In this document: piece by piece, positions 17,717 to 24,942 of the stretch
Position numbering within the stretch: position 1 is the first letter of the stretch
Layout: the number at the start of each line of letters is the position of its first letter
Source of the DNA: CAYVAP01 sp964343195
GTDB taxonomy: Bacteria > Bacteroidota > Bacteroidia > J057
DNA length: 31,423 bases
Reading direction: 5' to 3'
Assembly: GCA_964343195.1 (NCBI GenBank)
Contig: CAYFIR010000078.1
Location: 1 to 31,423 of the forward strand
Position numbers and translations under genes: made by a program
The notes under the pieces: generated by a model
What the model saw: the letters and a program-made list of their open reading frames with translations, nothing else
What the model was told of the DNA's origin: nothing
Databases searched by the model: none

Positions 17717-17946
17717 GGAGCTACAACCTTTGTAGCAGCTAAGCAGCATAGAAGGATCCGACCTTCCGATGGCCCTGAATGAATTGATTGTCATGGCCGA
17801 AACTCGCAAACCCGGATGTTTCGACCAATATCCATTGCGCTTCTTTCAGGAGATGTGTAATCTTGTCAGCAGCGGGGGATATCTCCCTTGCGACTTTTCT
17901 GTTTGACTTCAACTATGAAGTCTCAACCTCTCATCATCTTTCACGC

Positions 17947-18279
17947 ATGCCAGAAATCAAAAACTACGCAATACGTGTCCACGGCGGCCCTAGCGGCTCC
18001 GGTGAAGCCATCCGCGCTCAGATCCACCTTTTTGACGACCGCAACAAGATGGTGGGTGCCATGGACTTTTACGACGAAGGCGTCGCCCTGCCCGCTGACC
18101 GGAAGGAAGACATGATCCGCATGGCCCTGCCTGCCAGTCAGATCCATACCGTGGTCGATATCCTTCGCAACGAAGGCCCTGTTTACCTGGTGTGGCAGGA
18201 ACGCCTGCAAAATGCCTACCTCGGCACCTCCCAGGAACCCGTCGGAGAAGGAGAGCGCATGATGGGAGGGGGGAATTAG
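17947..18279 (+). CDS. Small conserved protein of unknown function
   Basis: A 110-residue soluble protein (MPEIKNYAIRVHGG...). The ATG at 17947 is chosen because residues from there on look conserved in character, while the upstream in-frame stretch back to 17788 overlaps repeat-rich, non-coding-looking DNA. It has a beta-rich N-terminus ('IRAQIHLFDDRNKMVGAMDFYDEG'-type strands), a middle helix 'ASQIHTVVDILRNEGPVYLVW', and ends in the family-like 'TSQEPVGEGE'. I recall similar ~110-residue uncharacterised proteins in diverse bacteria but no function. Its stop codon (TAG, 18277-18279) is the first base triplet of a family B repeat, so the repeat abuts the gene exactly. Confidence 0.65.
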   Translation: MPEIKNYAIRVHGGPSGSGEAIRAQIHLFDDRNKMVGAMDFYDEGVALPADRKEDMIRMALPASQIHTVVDILRNEGPVYLVWQERLQNAYLGTSQEPVGEGERMMGGGN

Positions 18280-18386
18280 TGGTATAAGTTCGAAGTTCGG
18301 AGTCAAGAGTTCGAAGTTTAAAGTACTACTCGTCAGTTTTTATACCAAAACCAGATGGCTCATTACTTCATTCCAAATGCACTAGC
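18277..18386 (-). repeat. MITE-like family B repeat, short form
   Basis: Inverted relative of 24148-24289. Shared blocks include AGTGGTATAAGTTCGAAGTT at the left, CTCGTCAGTTTTT in the middle and TCATTACTTCATTCC...GCACTAG at the right. The ends are TAGTGG and GCACTAG, a short inverted repeat. It lacks the CCCGC/GCGGG hairpin block seen in the long copy. Confidence 0.75.
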
Positions 18387-18508
18387 AGAAGTAGAAAAAA
18401 GCAAGGTGTATAGGGAAAACAGGGTGTATATCAGGTCCTGGCTATGCGAAACACCCCTATTCACCATATACACTCTATAAACCTTATACACCCATAAAGC
18501 CCAACACC

Positions 18509-19942
18509 ATCAAAACCATTCTCCAATCCCACAACTACATCGGCGGCCAATGGCTGCCAGAGGGCACGGGTCAGACCGTCGTCGTCAAGGACAAGTACGA
18601 CCAGCAAATCATCGAGGAGGTGCCCATGGCGACCGAGACCCAGATGGAAATGGCCATCCAGGCATCCATCGAGGGGTTTGAAGCCCTGCGTCGCTGGTCT
18701 GCCGAGGAGCGATCCCAGCACCTGCACAGACTCGCCGATCTGCTGGGAGAAAAGGCAGAGGCCTTTGCCCGGCTGATTGTCGCGGAGGCAGGCAAACCCA
18801 TCGGCTATGCCCGCGGCGAAATCTCCCGCTGCCTGATCACCCTGCAGCGTTCGGCGGAGGAGGTGCTGCGCTTTGCGGGAGAAGCAGTGCCCATCGACTT
18901 TGCCGCTGGCAAAGGCCGCACAGCCCTGACCCGGCGCTTTCCGATAGGCCCCATCGCAGCCATCTCGCCGTTCAACTTCCCGCTCAACCTGGCGCTGCAC
19001 AAGATCGCCCCCGCCCTGGCAGTGGGCAACAGCGTGGTGATCAAGCCCTCGCCCTACACGCCGCTGACGCTCCTGTCCTTCGCCAAACTGGTCGAAGCGG
19101 CTGGCTATCCCGCCGGAGCGCTCAACGTCGTGTGCTGCGACATCCCGGTCGCGGAGAAGATGGTGCGCGACGAACGGCTCAGGATGCTGTCCTTCACCGG
19201 TAGCCCCAAGGTCGGTTGGCACCTCAAGACCCTGGCAGGAAAGAAGAAGGTGACCCTGGAACTCGGGGGCAATGCCGCCGTCATCGTGGATGCCGACGTG
19301 GACCTGGCCGAAACCGCTAAGGTCGTCGCCCAGGGAGCCTATCTGTACGCCGGGCAGATCTGCATTTCCACCCAACGGATCTACGTGTTGGAACAGGTGT
19401 ACCAGGAGTTTTTGCGGTTGCTGGTAGAGGCCATCGAGGAACTCAAAGTCGGCGATCCCGACGACGAAACCGTCACCATCGGCCCCATCATCGACGCGCA
19501 GCACCTCAGCCGCATCGAAAAGTGGGTCGAGGAAGCCAAAGCCTCCGGGGCCCAGGTTCTCACCGGTGGCAAAGTCGTGGACCGTGACTCGCGGCTCTAC
19601 GCCCCTACCCTGCTGACCGACACCAGCCTGGACATGAAAGTGGTGAGCGAAGAAGTCTTCGGCCCCGTGGCCGTGATCGAGCAGGTCGCCGATTTTGACG
19701 CGGCCATCCGCCTGACCAATGACTCCCAGTACGGCCTGCAGGCCGGGGTCTTCACCAACTCCTTCCCCCACATGAAGCAGGCCCACGAAGAACTGGAAGT
19801 CGGCGGCGTCATCATCAATGGCATCCCCGGCTTCCGCGTGGACAGCATGCCCTACGGCGGCGTCAAAAACTCCGGCTTTGGCCGCGAGGGCATCCGCTAT
19901 GCGATGGAAGACATGACCGAGCCAAGGTTGTTGGTGTATTGA
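18509..19942 (+). CDS. Aldehyde dehydrogenase family protein, start codon unclear
   Basis: NAD(P)-dependent aldehyde oxidation. The first ATG/GTG/TTG in frame is GTG 18620 (440 residues), but the frame is open upstream and translates to 'SHNYIGGQWLPEG' and 'VVVKDKYDQQIIEEVPMAT', the normal ALDH N-terminal strand region. Taking ATC at 18509 (context AACACC-ATC-AAAACC) gives 477 residues, the usual family length. In that numbering the Glu of 'VTLELGG' is E251 and the catalytic Cys of 'YAGQICIST' is C285. The cofactor motif 'FTGSPKVGW' and the 'EEVFGPV' motif are present. Either a rare ATC start is used or the start is mutated or misread. Upstream there is an inverted pair GGGTGTATA/TATACACCC (18422-18430, 18485-18493). 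Substrate unknown. Confidence 0.88.
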   Translation: MKTILQSHNYIGGQWLPEGTGQTVVVKDKYDQQIIEEVPMATETQMEMAIQASIEGFEALRRWSAEERSQHLHRLADLLGEKAEAFARLIVAEAGKPIGYARGEISRCLITLQRSAEEVLRFAGEAVPIDFAAGKGRTALTRRFPIGPIAAISPFNFPLNLALHKIAPALAVGNSVVIKPSPYTPLTLLSFAKLVEAAGYPAGALNVVCCDIPVAEKMVRDERLRMLSFTGSPKVGWHLKTLAGKKKVTLELGGNAAVIVDADVDLAETAKVVAQGAYLYAGQICISTQRIYVLEQVYQEFLRLLVEAIEELKVGDPDDETVTIGPIIDAQHLSRIEKWVEEAKASGAQVLTGGKVVDRDSRLYAPTLLTDTSLDMKVVSEEVFGPVAVIEQVADFDAAIRLTNDSQYGLQAGVFTNSFPHMKQAHEELEVGGVIINGIPGFRVDSMPYGGVKNSGFGREGIRYAMEDMTEPRLLVY

Positions 19943-20149
19943 GGGGTATGGCAATGTCAGAGGGACATCTTAATATCCTACTCGACGGTGCACCCCCTTC
20001 GACATTCCTTTGCCATCCATTTGCTAGAGCGAGGCATGGACTTACGATATATACAGACCTTATTGGGACATAGTAGCAGCGAAACTTCCGAGATTTACCC
20101 CCACACTTCGACTGCGCTCCCCGATGCTACCGCTATGCGGCTTCCATGA
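19943..20149 (+). pseudogene. C-terminal remnant of a tyrosine recombinase/integrase
   Basis: No start and no N-terminal or core-binding domain. From 19988 the frame reads V-HPLRHSFAIHLLERGMDLR then 'YIQTLLGHSSSETSEIYPHTS', ending in TGA at 20147. This is box II of the tyrosine recombinase family with the H-x-x-R-H, LGH and Y (in EIYPH) catalytic residues all in place. It closely resembles Bacteroidota phage/integron-type integrases (consensus TEIYTH). The fragment is in the same frame as the aldehyde dehydrogenase, 45 bases after its stop, and its 3' end runs into the first array junction repeat. It is dead as an enzyme, but it marks the left edge of the AT-rich accessory modules. Confidence 0.8.
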
Positions 20150-20300
20150 TCGGGATCTTCGACATGGCAGGCTCTTAGGGTAGCAGGCAGCACTTGTCAG
20201 GCTATGGGGAAGCAATATCTAGGAGGGGGCGCAGGGACAGTCTGTGGCTGGAACAGGGCTAGCCAGAGGAGGCTATGTGGGGAATAAAAATTGAGATAAC
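20119..20300 (+). repeat. Array junction repeat C1 (left outer)
   Basis: The left part CCCCGATGCTACCGCTATGC...CATGATCGGGATCTTCGAC matches 27780-27823. The right part (from 20181: AGCAGGCAGCACTT, GGCTATGGGGAAGCAATATC, GTGGCTGGAACAGGG) matches C2, C3 and C4. It contains a CCCGAT/ATCGGG stem and a TGGCT/AGCCA stem. The remainder up to 20396 contains a weak palindrome from ATAAC (20296) to GTTAT (20370) and no gene. Confidence 0.7.
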
Positions 20301-20396
20301 TAAAAAACTTTGCAGTAGCCAGATAATGAATTGCTACGAATCCCACACTGCGTTTATACTTGACCGTTATATGCAAGCTGAAAATCAAAAAATGCT

Positions 20397-20415
20397 AATT
20401 ATAGTCTGTAGTACT
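20397..20415 (+). promoter_or_regulatory. Candidate C-box operator for the restriction-modification controller
   Basis: AATTATAGTCTGTAGTACT resembles the controller-protein box (ACTTATAGTC-GT-GACT type) with one extra base before the last ACT. It is also nested in an AGTCTG/CAGACT inverted repeat (20403-20446). It lies 42 bases before the controller ATG, where autoregulation by C proteins acts. Confidence 0.45.
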
Positions 20416-20456
20416 CCTTGAGCACTAAAACTAGCTTATGCAGACTTTAGTTAGCA

Positions 20457-20690
20457 ATGAAATCTAAGCACGAAATACTAAACATATTCGGAGAAAATGT
20501 TAGAAAGTACAGACGCTTACTCAACATTTCACAAGAAGAATTAGCACACAAAGCTGATCTACATAGGACATATGTAGGAATGATTGAAAGAGCTGAGAAA
20601 AACATTACTCTAGTAAATATTGAGAAAATTGCTAACGCTTTAGAAGTTGGAATTGATGACTTAGTAAGCACTAGAGATGGCAAAGGGTAA
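20457..20690 (+). CDS. XRE-family controller (C) protein of the restriction-modification system
   Basis: A 77-residue protein that is entirely a helix-turn-helix domain. 'ISQEELAHKADLHRTYVGMI' (25-44) and 'NITLVNIEKIANALEVGIDDL' split across 49-69 are the typical C-protein/XRE sequence. C proteins bind their own promoter as dimers and delay endonuclease expression until the methyltransferase has acted. Its last 14 bases overlap the endonuclease start, the usual translational coupling in C-R operons. A C-box-like site lies upstream. Codon use and base composition are clearly more AT-rich than in the genes to the left. Confidence 0.85.
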   Translation: MKSKHEILNIFGENVRKYRRLLNISQEELAHKADLHRTYVGMIERAEKNITLVNIEKIANALEVGIDDLVSTRDGKG

Positions 20691-21579
20691 AAAGTACAAA
20701 TTAGCAGAAGAGTTTTTCATAGCAGAGAAAACCAGTGATGTTTTCATGGAAGTCGAATTCGAGTATGGCTCTCAAACTTGGAAAGGACTTCTTCCAAAAT
20801 TCTTAAAATTTCAAGGACTAGATTTATCGGAAGAGGATTTTTACAATTCAGTTGAAGAATCTTATGATAAACTAGACCCCGCCAATCGACAAAAATGGAT
20901 TACTGAAAGTGATGCAAAATGGTCAGTAAGTCAAAAACAAACTCAAACATACAAAGTACTTAAGGCACTTTATTCAGGTAATTGGGAGTGTCGAGTTTGC
21001 GGTCCTGTTCCTGCCGAAAATCCTCAACCTGCTGCTCGTTTAGGGGCATTGAAAAAACAAGGTTATATAATTGGTTCAAAGAGGAGACAATGCTCTTCTT
21101 GTTCCAAAAAAACAATGCATGATATACTTGTAATGCTTCCTAAAATCCAATCAAAGTTTGAAGATGGAAATGAGTTGAGAGCACCAATGTCTGAAAACCT
21201 AAAAGAAAGAATAAAAAAAGTTTTAGGTAAGGCGGAAGTTTGCTTTAACGTAAAAAGGACTTCGGTTGAACTAGTTGTTGACCATAAATTTCCTTCTCAA
21301 AGATGGGTCACAAAGGAATCTGCCAACCCTGATGATATGCTCGAAGAAGATATTAGAAAGAAATTTCAGCTTTTGAGTAATCAGACTAATATGTGGAAAT
21401 CAAGATACTGTGACACTTGTGTTAAAACAGGAAAAAGAGGAAATTTCATGGGAATAAAATGGTACTATCAAGGAGATGAAAATTGGAACGGTACTACAGA
21501 AAATGATGAAAATGGCTGTGTCGGTTGTCCATGGTATGACTTAGAATTATGGAAGAAGAAATTAGGCGAAAAGCTATAA
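20677..21579 (+). CDS. Putative type II restriction endonuclease, HNH with two zinc sites
   Basis: A 300-residue protein overlapping the controller gene by 14 bases. It has two four-Cys sites: C105-x2-C108 with C139-x2-C142, and C245-x2-C248 with C281-x2-C284. Between them is an HNH/beta-beta-alpha-metal core: D202-H203 in 'LVVDHKFPSQRW', then 'FQLLSNQTNMWKSRYC' with N235 and N238, and the second zinc pair that normally clamps the fold. Position between a C protein and a C5-methyltransferase makes restriction its likely job. The recognition sequence cannot be read from the protein. I do not recognise a named prototype enzyme. Confidence 0.75.
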   Translation: MAKGKKYKLAEEFFIAEKTSDVFMEVEFEYGSQTWKGLLPKFLKFQGLDLSEEDFYNSVEESYDKLDPANRQKWITESDAKWSVSQKQTQTYKVLKALYSGNWECRVCGPVPAENPQPAARLGALKKQGYIIGSKRRQCSSCSKKTMHDILVMLPKIQSKFEDGNELRAPMSENLKERIKKVLGKAEVCFNVKRTSVELVVDHKFPSQRWVTKESANPDDMLEEDIRKKFQLLSNQTNMWKSRYCDTCVKTGKRGNFMGIKWYYQGDENWNGTTENDENGCVGCPWYDLELWKKKLGEKL

Positions 21580-21630
21580 CCAGAATTGCATACTATTATT
21601 ATCATTTATAGCTTTGAAGAAAATTAAAAC

Positions 21631-23022
21631 ATGAGTAAAAACTTAACATTTGGTAGTGTTTGTTCGGGAATTGAAGCTTCGCAACTAGCTTTTAGCCCTT
21701 TCGGCTTTGAGCAAAAATGGAGTTCTGAAATTGCTGAATTTCCTTCAAAAGTGCTTGAACAACATTTCCCTAACGTACCAAATGTTGGAGACATGATTAA
21801 CATTCCAAATCTCATACTAGACAAAGAAATTGATGCCCCAGACTTATTCTGTGGTGGAACGCCTTGTCAGGCATTTTCATTGGCAGGTTGGAAAAATGGA
21901 CTAGCTGATGAAAGAGGGCAACTAACTATGACTTTTATAGAAATAGCCAATGCCATAGACAAAATACGTTTAGAAAAGGGTAAAAATAGAAGTATTGTTC
22001 TTTGGGAAAATGTTGAAGGAGTATTAAATGACAAAACCAATGCCTTTGGAAATTTTATTGCAGGATTAGCTGGTTATGATGAAGAAATCAAAGTTTCCAA
22101 ATGGACGAAATCAGGATACTTAGAGGGTAAAGATAGAAATGTTGCTTGGCGTGTAATTGACGCAAAATATTTTGGATTACCCCACCAAAGAAAAAGATTA
22201 TATGTCCTTGCAGGAGGTAAAGATTTTATGCCAGACCAAGTCTTATTCGAATTTGATAAAAAGGACATTGTAAAGGAGTTGAGGTCAAAAACAAAAAAGT
22301 TAAATAAAAACACACCGACACTTTTTTTCACCCAGGAATCTGAAGAAATACAAACGGAAAAAGTATTTTACAAAGAAGGCGTCAAGTTTGAAATTTTCAG
22401 AGAGTACACTGATTGTCTTTATGCAGCATATGGTACAAAATGGAACGGGAATGCAGCAGCTTACAATGGCTCATTATATGTCTCGGAAAATGACAGAATA
22501 AGACGTTTTACACCGCTAGAATGTGAGCGATTAATGGGCTTTCCAGATAATTATACCAACGTCAATGGTAATAGTCATACCAATAGATTTCAAGCAGTTG
22601 GAAACTCTTGGGCTGTTCCAGTTGTAAAATGGATTGGTAAGCAAATCAACGAATACTTGGGTGAAAAAGTAGAGACCAAAATAATCGAGTGGAAAAAATA
22701 TGTTCAACTCAAAAAGAATAAACAAAACGTTCATGTTTATTTGCTCGATGGTGTTAATCAAGTAAGTCCAACTCTTTTTTTGAACTCTTCAACTAGTCCT
22801 AACAATCCTGAATATGGTGATTTAAAAGAAGTTGTTGAGCCTAATCATGCCTTAGAAAAATTTTATTTAAGCCCGAAAGCTTGTGCAGGGATTCTAAGAA
22901 GAAAGAGAGAGCGTAATATAAAAATGAACTCTGAATTAGAATCTCTAATGAAAAAAATTAGCGGGGAAAATTCCGAATTGGGTGAAAAAGAAAAAAGCCA
23001 GCAGCTAACATTTAAGCATTAA
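21631..23022 (+). CDS. DNA (cytosine-5-)-methyltransferase
   Basis: A 463-residue modification enzyme with all C5-MTase motifs in order: motif I FGSVCSG (7-13, SAM binding), motif IV GGTPCQ with catalytic C79, motif VI ENV (126-128), motif VIII QRKRLYV (186-192), motif IX 'TPLECERLMGFPDNYT' (294-309) and motif X 'QAVGNSWAVP' (321-330). The target-recognition region lies about 193-290. The ~120-residue C-terminal tail includes 'FYLSPKACAGILRRKRER', a block I associate with phage and mobile-element methyltransferases. It protects DNA from the neighbouring endonuclease, 51 bases upstream. Its last codons (LTFKH and TAA) lie inside the attC-like junction palindrome, as cassette genes often end. 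Confidence 0.92.
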   Translation: MSKNLTFGSVCSGIEASQLAFSPFGFEQKWSSEIAEFPSKVLEQHFPNVPNVGDMINIPNLILDKEIDAPDLFCGGTPCQAFSLAGWKNGLADERGQLTMTFIEIANAIDKIRLEKGKNRSIVLWENVEGVLNDKTNAFGNFIAGLAGYDEEIKVSKWTKSGYLEGKDRNVAWRVIDAKYFGLPHQRKRLYVLAGGKDFMPDQVLFEFDKKDIVKELRSKTKKLNKNTPTLFFTQESEEIQTEKVFYKEGVKFEIFREYTDCLYAAYGTKWNGNAAAYNGSLYVSENDRIRRFTPLECERLMGFPDNYTNVNGNSHTNRFQAVGNSWAVPVVKWIGKQINEYLGEKVETKIIEWKKYVQLKKNKQNVHVYLLDGVNQVSPTLFLNSSTSPNNPEYGDLKEVVEPNHALEKFYLSPKACAGILRRKRERNIKMNSELESLMKKISGENSELGEKEKSQQLTFKH

Positions 23023-23081
23023 AGGCTGGGGCCGCAAGGCGTGCTAGTGTTTATTCCGATTCATCGGAAGCCTTTAATGTT
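23007..23081 (+). repeat. attC-like imperfect palindrome P1
   Basis: Starts AACATTTAAGCATTAAAGGC and ends AGCCTTTAATGTT. CATTAAAGGCT and AGCCTTTAATG are perfectly complementary, and AACATT at the start complements AATGTT at the end. An inner TCCGAT/ATCGGA stem is also present. A near copy lies at 25886-25956. Confidence 0.6.
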
Positions 23082-23103
23082 GTGTTGGACGATTTCGTTC
23101 GGG

Positions 23104-23220
23104 CAGCAAGCAGCACTTTTCAGGCTATGGGTAAGCATATCTGCGGGGTCGCAGGGACGGGCTGTGGCTGGAACAAGGCAAGCCAGCGGAGGCGATGCGG
23201 GGAAGAAAAGGTGAGATACC
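23104..23220 (+). repeat. Array junction repeat C2
   Basis: Shares AGCAAGCAGCACTTTTCAGG, GGTCGCAGGGACGGGCTGTG and TGGCTGGAACAAGGCAAGCC with C1 (20181-20300), up to the GAGATAC end. It follows palindrome P1 with a short spacer. Confidence 0.75.
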
Positions 23221-23339
23221 TAAGTGCCATATTGAGCCTGGCAGGTTGATTATCAGGGGGAGTTTCAGCTTTCCAGGCACATTCGCAGAGACATTCCACT
23301 CAACACCTGATCCAAACTCAGGGCGTTCACTTCAACCAC

Positions 23340-23398
23340 AGTGCCTTTCATAAGACTTTCGTTTTGAGTTAAAATCAAAAGCCCCTTATGAAAGCACT
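23340..23398. other. Large hairpin in the gap before the cupin gene
   Basis: AGTGCCTTTCATAAG (23340-23354) pairs with CTTATGAAAGCACT (23385-23398), one bulged base, with an inner TTTTGA/TCAAAA stem. It is followed by TTTTTC. It may be a terminator or a folded recombination site. The rest of 23221-23574 holds no gene that I can support; a GACCGTTAGCT at 23488-23498 resembles the right end of a cassette site. Confidence 0.5.
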
Positions 23399-23574
23399 TT
23401 TTCAGCTATATTGGTAGCAGAAGCACGGGCCTGCCCCAAGGGCTTCATTCAACAAAGGATGGCTGTCAGGTAGGGCTATGCAGACCGTTAGCTTTCAGGA
23501 TAAAGAAAGCGTTCACAATCGGCAAGAAGGCTTCATTGCACGCCAGTAATTTACGCCAAAAAAACATTTTAAAA

Positions 23575-24051
23575 ATGAAAAATTTAATCATCGCCCTGTT
23601 TATTTTAGCGTCATTATCGGGGTTTTCCCAAGATTCAGAATACAACGTTTCTTCCTATCAAACAGAAGGTACAAAAGCCCCAAATACACATTACATTGGA
23701 GAGGCTTGGTTGAGTGCCATTATTCACGATGATACTGAATTAGGTTATAACATAACAAAAGCAACTTTTAAAGCCAATTCAACCTTAGATTGGCATACAC
23801 ACAGTACTGTACAAGTCTTAATAATTGTGGACGGAGAGGCATACTATCAGGAAAGAGGAAAAGAGCCCATAATTCTAAAAGAAGGTGATGTAATTAAATG
23901 CGAAAAAGATACAGAACATTGGCATTCTTCAACCAGGAATAGTGATGTAACCTATTTAGCTTTATATGGCGGTGGACAACCAACTATTTGGACTGAAGTG
24001 GTAACACAAGAATATTATGATGAAGTAGCCGAAAAGCTAGAAACCAATTGA
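23575..24051 (+). CDS. Exported cupin-domain protein
   Basis: A 158-residue protein. The signal peptide is residues 1-19 (MKNLIIALFILASLSGFSQ), the reason for choosing ATG 23575 over an upstream in-frame ATG at 23536. The single cupin barrel has motif 1 'LDWHTHSTVQVLIIVDGEAY' (H74, H76, G87; the usual Glu position seems to be Gln80) and motif 2 'GDVIKCEKDTEHWH' (H115/H117), so a metal site is plausible. Similar secreted cupins occur in flavobacteria and are sometimes annotated with carboxymuconolactone decarboxylase-type proteins; the reaction is unknown. It is first in module B and strongly AT-rich. A truncated cassette-site-like half palindrome lies just downstream. Confidence 0.8.
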   Translation: MKNLIIALFILASLSGFSQDSEYNVSSYQTEGTKAPNTHYIGEAWLSAIIHDDTELGYNITKATFKANSTLDWHTHSTVQVLIIVDGEAYYQERGKEPIILKEGDVIKCEKDTEHWHSSTRNSDVTYLALYGGGQPTIWTEVVTQEYYDEVAEKLETN

Positions 24052-24092
24052 CCCGCTAAAACTAATCAAGAGAATAGCAAAAAACAGCCAGC

Positions 24093-24148
24093 GTTCAACA
24101 CTGTATATGAAATTATAGCCGTCTATCGACAGGTTAAGCTTCATATAC
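24093..24148 (+). repeat. Truncated attC-like half site after the cupin gene
   Basis: GTTCAAC (24093-24099) matches the integron R'' consensus RYYYAAC. The perfect pair GTATATGAA (24103-24111) / TTCATATAC (24140-24148) follows. The expected GTT-containing right end is missing: the sequence passes directly into the family B repeat at 24148. Confidence 0.4.
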
Positions 24149-24289
24149 TAGTGCATTCGGAATGAAGTAATGACTCACCTGATCTTGGTGTAAAAAACTG
24201 ACGAGCAGCACTTTCAATCACGTTGAGCACAGCGAAATCCCGCAGAGCGGGAAACTAGTGACTCCGAACTTCGAACTTATACCACTAGC
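24148..24289 (+). repeat. MITE-like family B repeat, long form
   Basis: Bounded by CTAGTGC (left) and CCACTAG (right), a short terminal inverted repeat. Contains the CCCGC/GCGGG hairpin block shared with 15912-15950 and outer blocks shared with 18277-18386. It lies between the truncated cassette-like half site and a CCGTTGTGTGTG end beside the TetR stop, as if inserted there. Confidence 0.75.
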
Positions 24290-24301
24290 CGTTGTGTGTG
24301 A

Positions 24302-24868
24302 TTAATCCAGCAAGGCAAGGATGTTTCTGATAGTTACTAAATAGCCGCTCTTATCTCTATTGATTTTTGACTGCTGACTTGCTCCAATGAGAAAAGTAAT
24401 GATCATAGCCGATGCCGATTCTGCCTTAGTCTTATCGACACCATGTTTGATGAGATAATTCTGAAAATAACTTCCAATTTCAGAATAGTGGTTCGCAATC
24501 ATTTTTTCGACACTCTTATTGTTCCCGTTCACCAATGAACAACTATTGGCCATGAAGCATCCCTTGCGACTGTTATCAGAAATTAGCCCATCTATATAAC
24601 CTTCCAATAGTTTATTCAGAGAGAGCTTAAAATCAGACTCTGTCGCGAGAGACTTATCCAAAAAAGGATAATTTAAATCAGTGTATTTTTTAATGCATTG
24701 ATTAAAGAGGTTCTCTTTGCTCTTAAACGTTGCATAAAAGCTGCCCTTGCCTAGTCCAAGCTCTTTAGTTAGATCAGCTAAGGATGTGGATTCATAGCCT
24801 TTCTTCCAAAAAAGGTCCATGGCCTTTTTTATCGCCTCTTCTTCATCAAATGATTTTCTTCTGGGCAT
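24302..24868 (-). CDS. TetR/AcrR-family transcriptional repressor
   Basis: A 188-residue regulator. The N-terminal DNA-binding domain is standard (AIKKAMDLFWKKGYESTSLA, then 'LTKELGLGKGSFYATFKSKENLF'-type recognition helix around residues 28-52). The C-terminal helices form the ligand domain with a TetR_C-like 'RKGCFMANSCSLV' segment (about 101-113), characteristic of the YxaF/LmrA-NemR-like group. It is divergent from the SDR gene, with 84 bases between starts containing two GTAC-type palindromes, so it very probably represses itself and the SDR. The inducer is unknown, perhaps an electrophile or aldehyde-like compound. Confidence 0.9.
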   Translation of the reverse strand: MPRRKSFDEEEAIKKAMDLFWKKGYESTSLADLTKELGLGKGSFYATFKSKENLFNQCIKKYTDLNYPFLDKSLATESDFKLSLNKLLEGYIDGLISDNSRKGCFMANSCSLVNGNNKSVEKMIANHYSEIGSYFQNYLIKHGVDKTKAESASAMIITFLIGASQQSKINRDKSGYLVTIRNILALLD

Positions 24869-24892
24869 TTTTATTTCAAATTAAAGCGATTC

Positions 24893-24942
24893 TGTACCAA
24901 TTGGTCAAGTTTTATTTTAGATTTGTACCGGTCAGTACAAAT
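24893..24942. promoter_or_regulatory. Twin palindromic operators between tetR-like and SDR genes
   Basis: Site 1: ATTTGTAC (24921-24928), six bases CGGTCA, then GTACAAAT (24935-24942), a perfect 8-base dyad. Site 2: TGTACCAATTGGTCA (24893-24907), a near-palindrome with the same GTACC half-site. They sit in the divergent promoter region and are expected TetR-family binding sites. Confidence 0.7.

Noticed and set aside
17537..17809. A 90-codon minus-strand frame
   Set aside because: It is made of the family A repeat and adjacent non-coding DNA; the Ser/Ala-rich product has no conserved look.
18461..19954. A 497-codon open frame on the minus strand opposite the aldehyde dehydrogenase
   Set aside because: It is rich in Asp, Gly and His in the way antisense shadows of GC-rich genes are, has no recognisable domain, and the plus strand encodes a complete catalytic enzyme.
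20296..20370. ATAAC...GTTAT palindrome as a full attC site
   Set aside because: Only the ends and a GCAGTAGC/GCTAC..TGC pairing match; the rest pairs poorly, so it is mentioned only as weak support.
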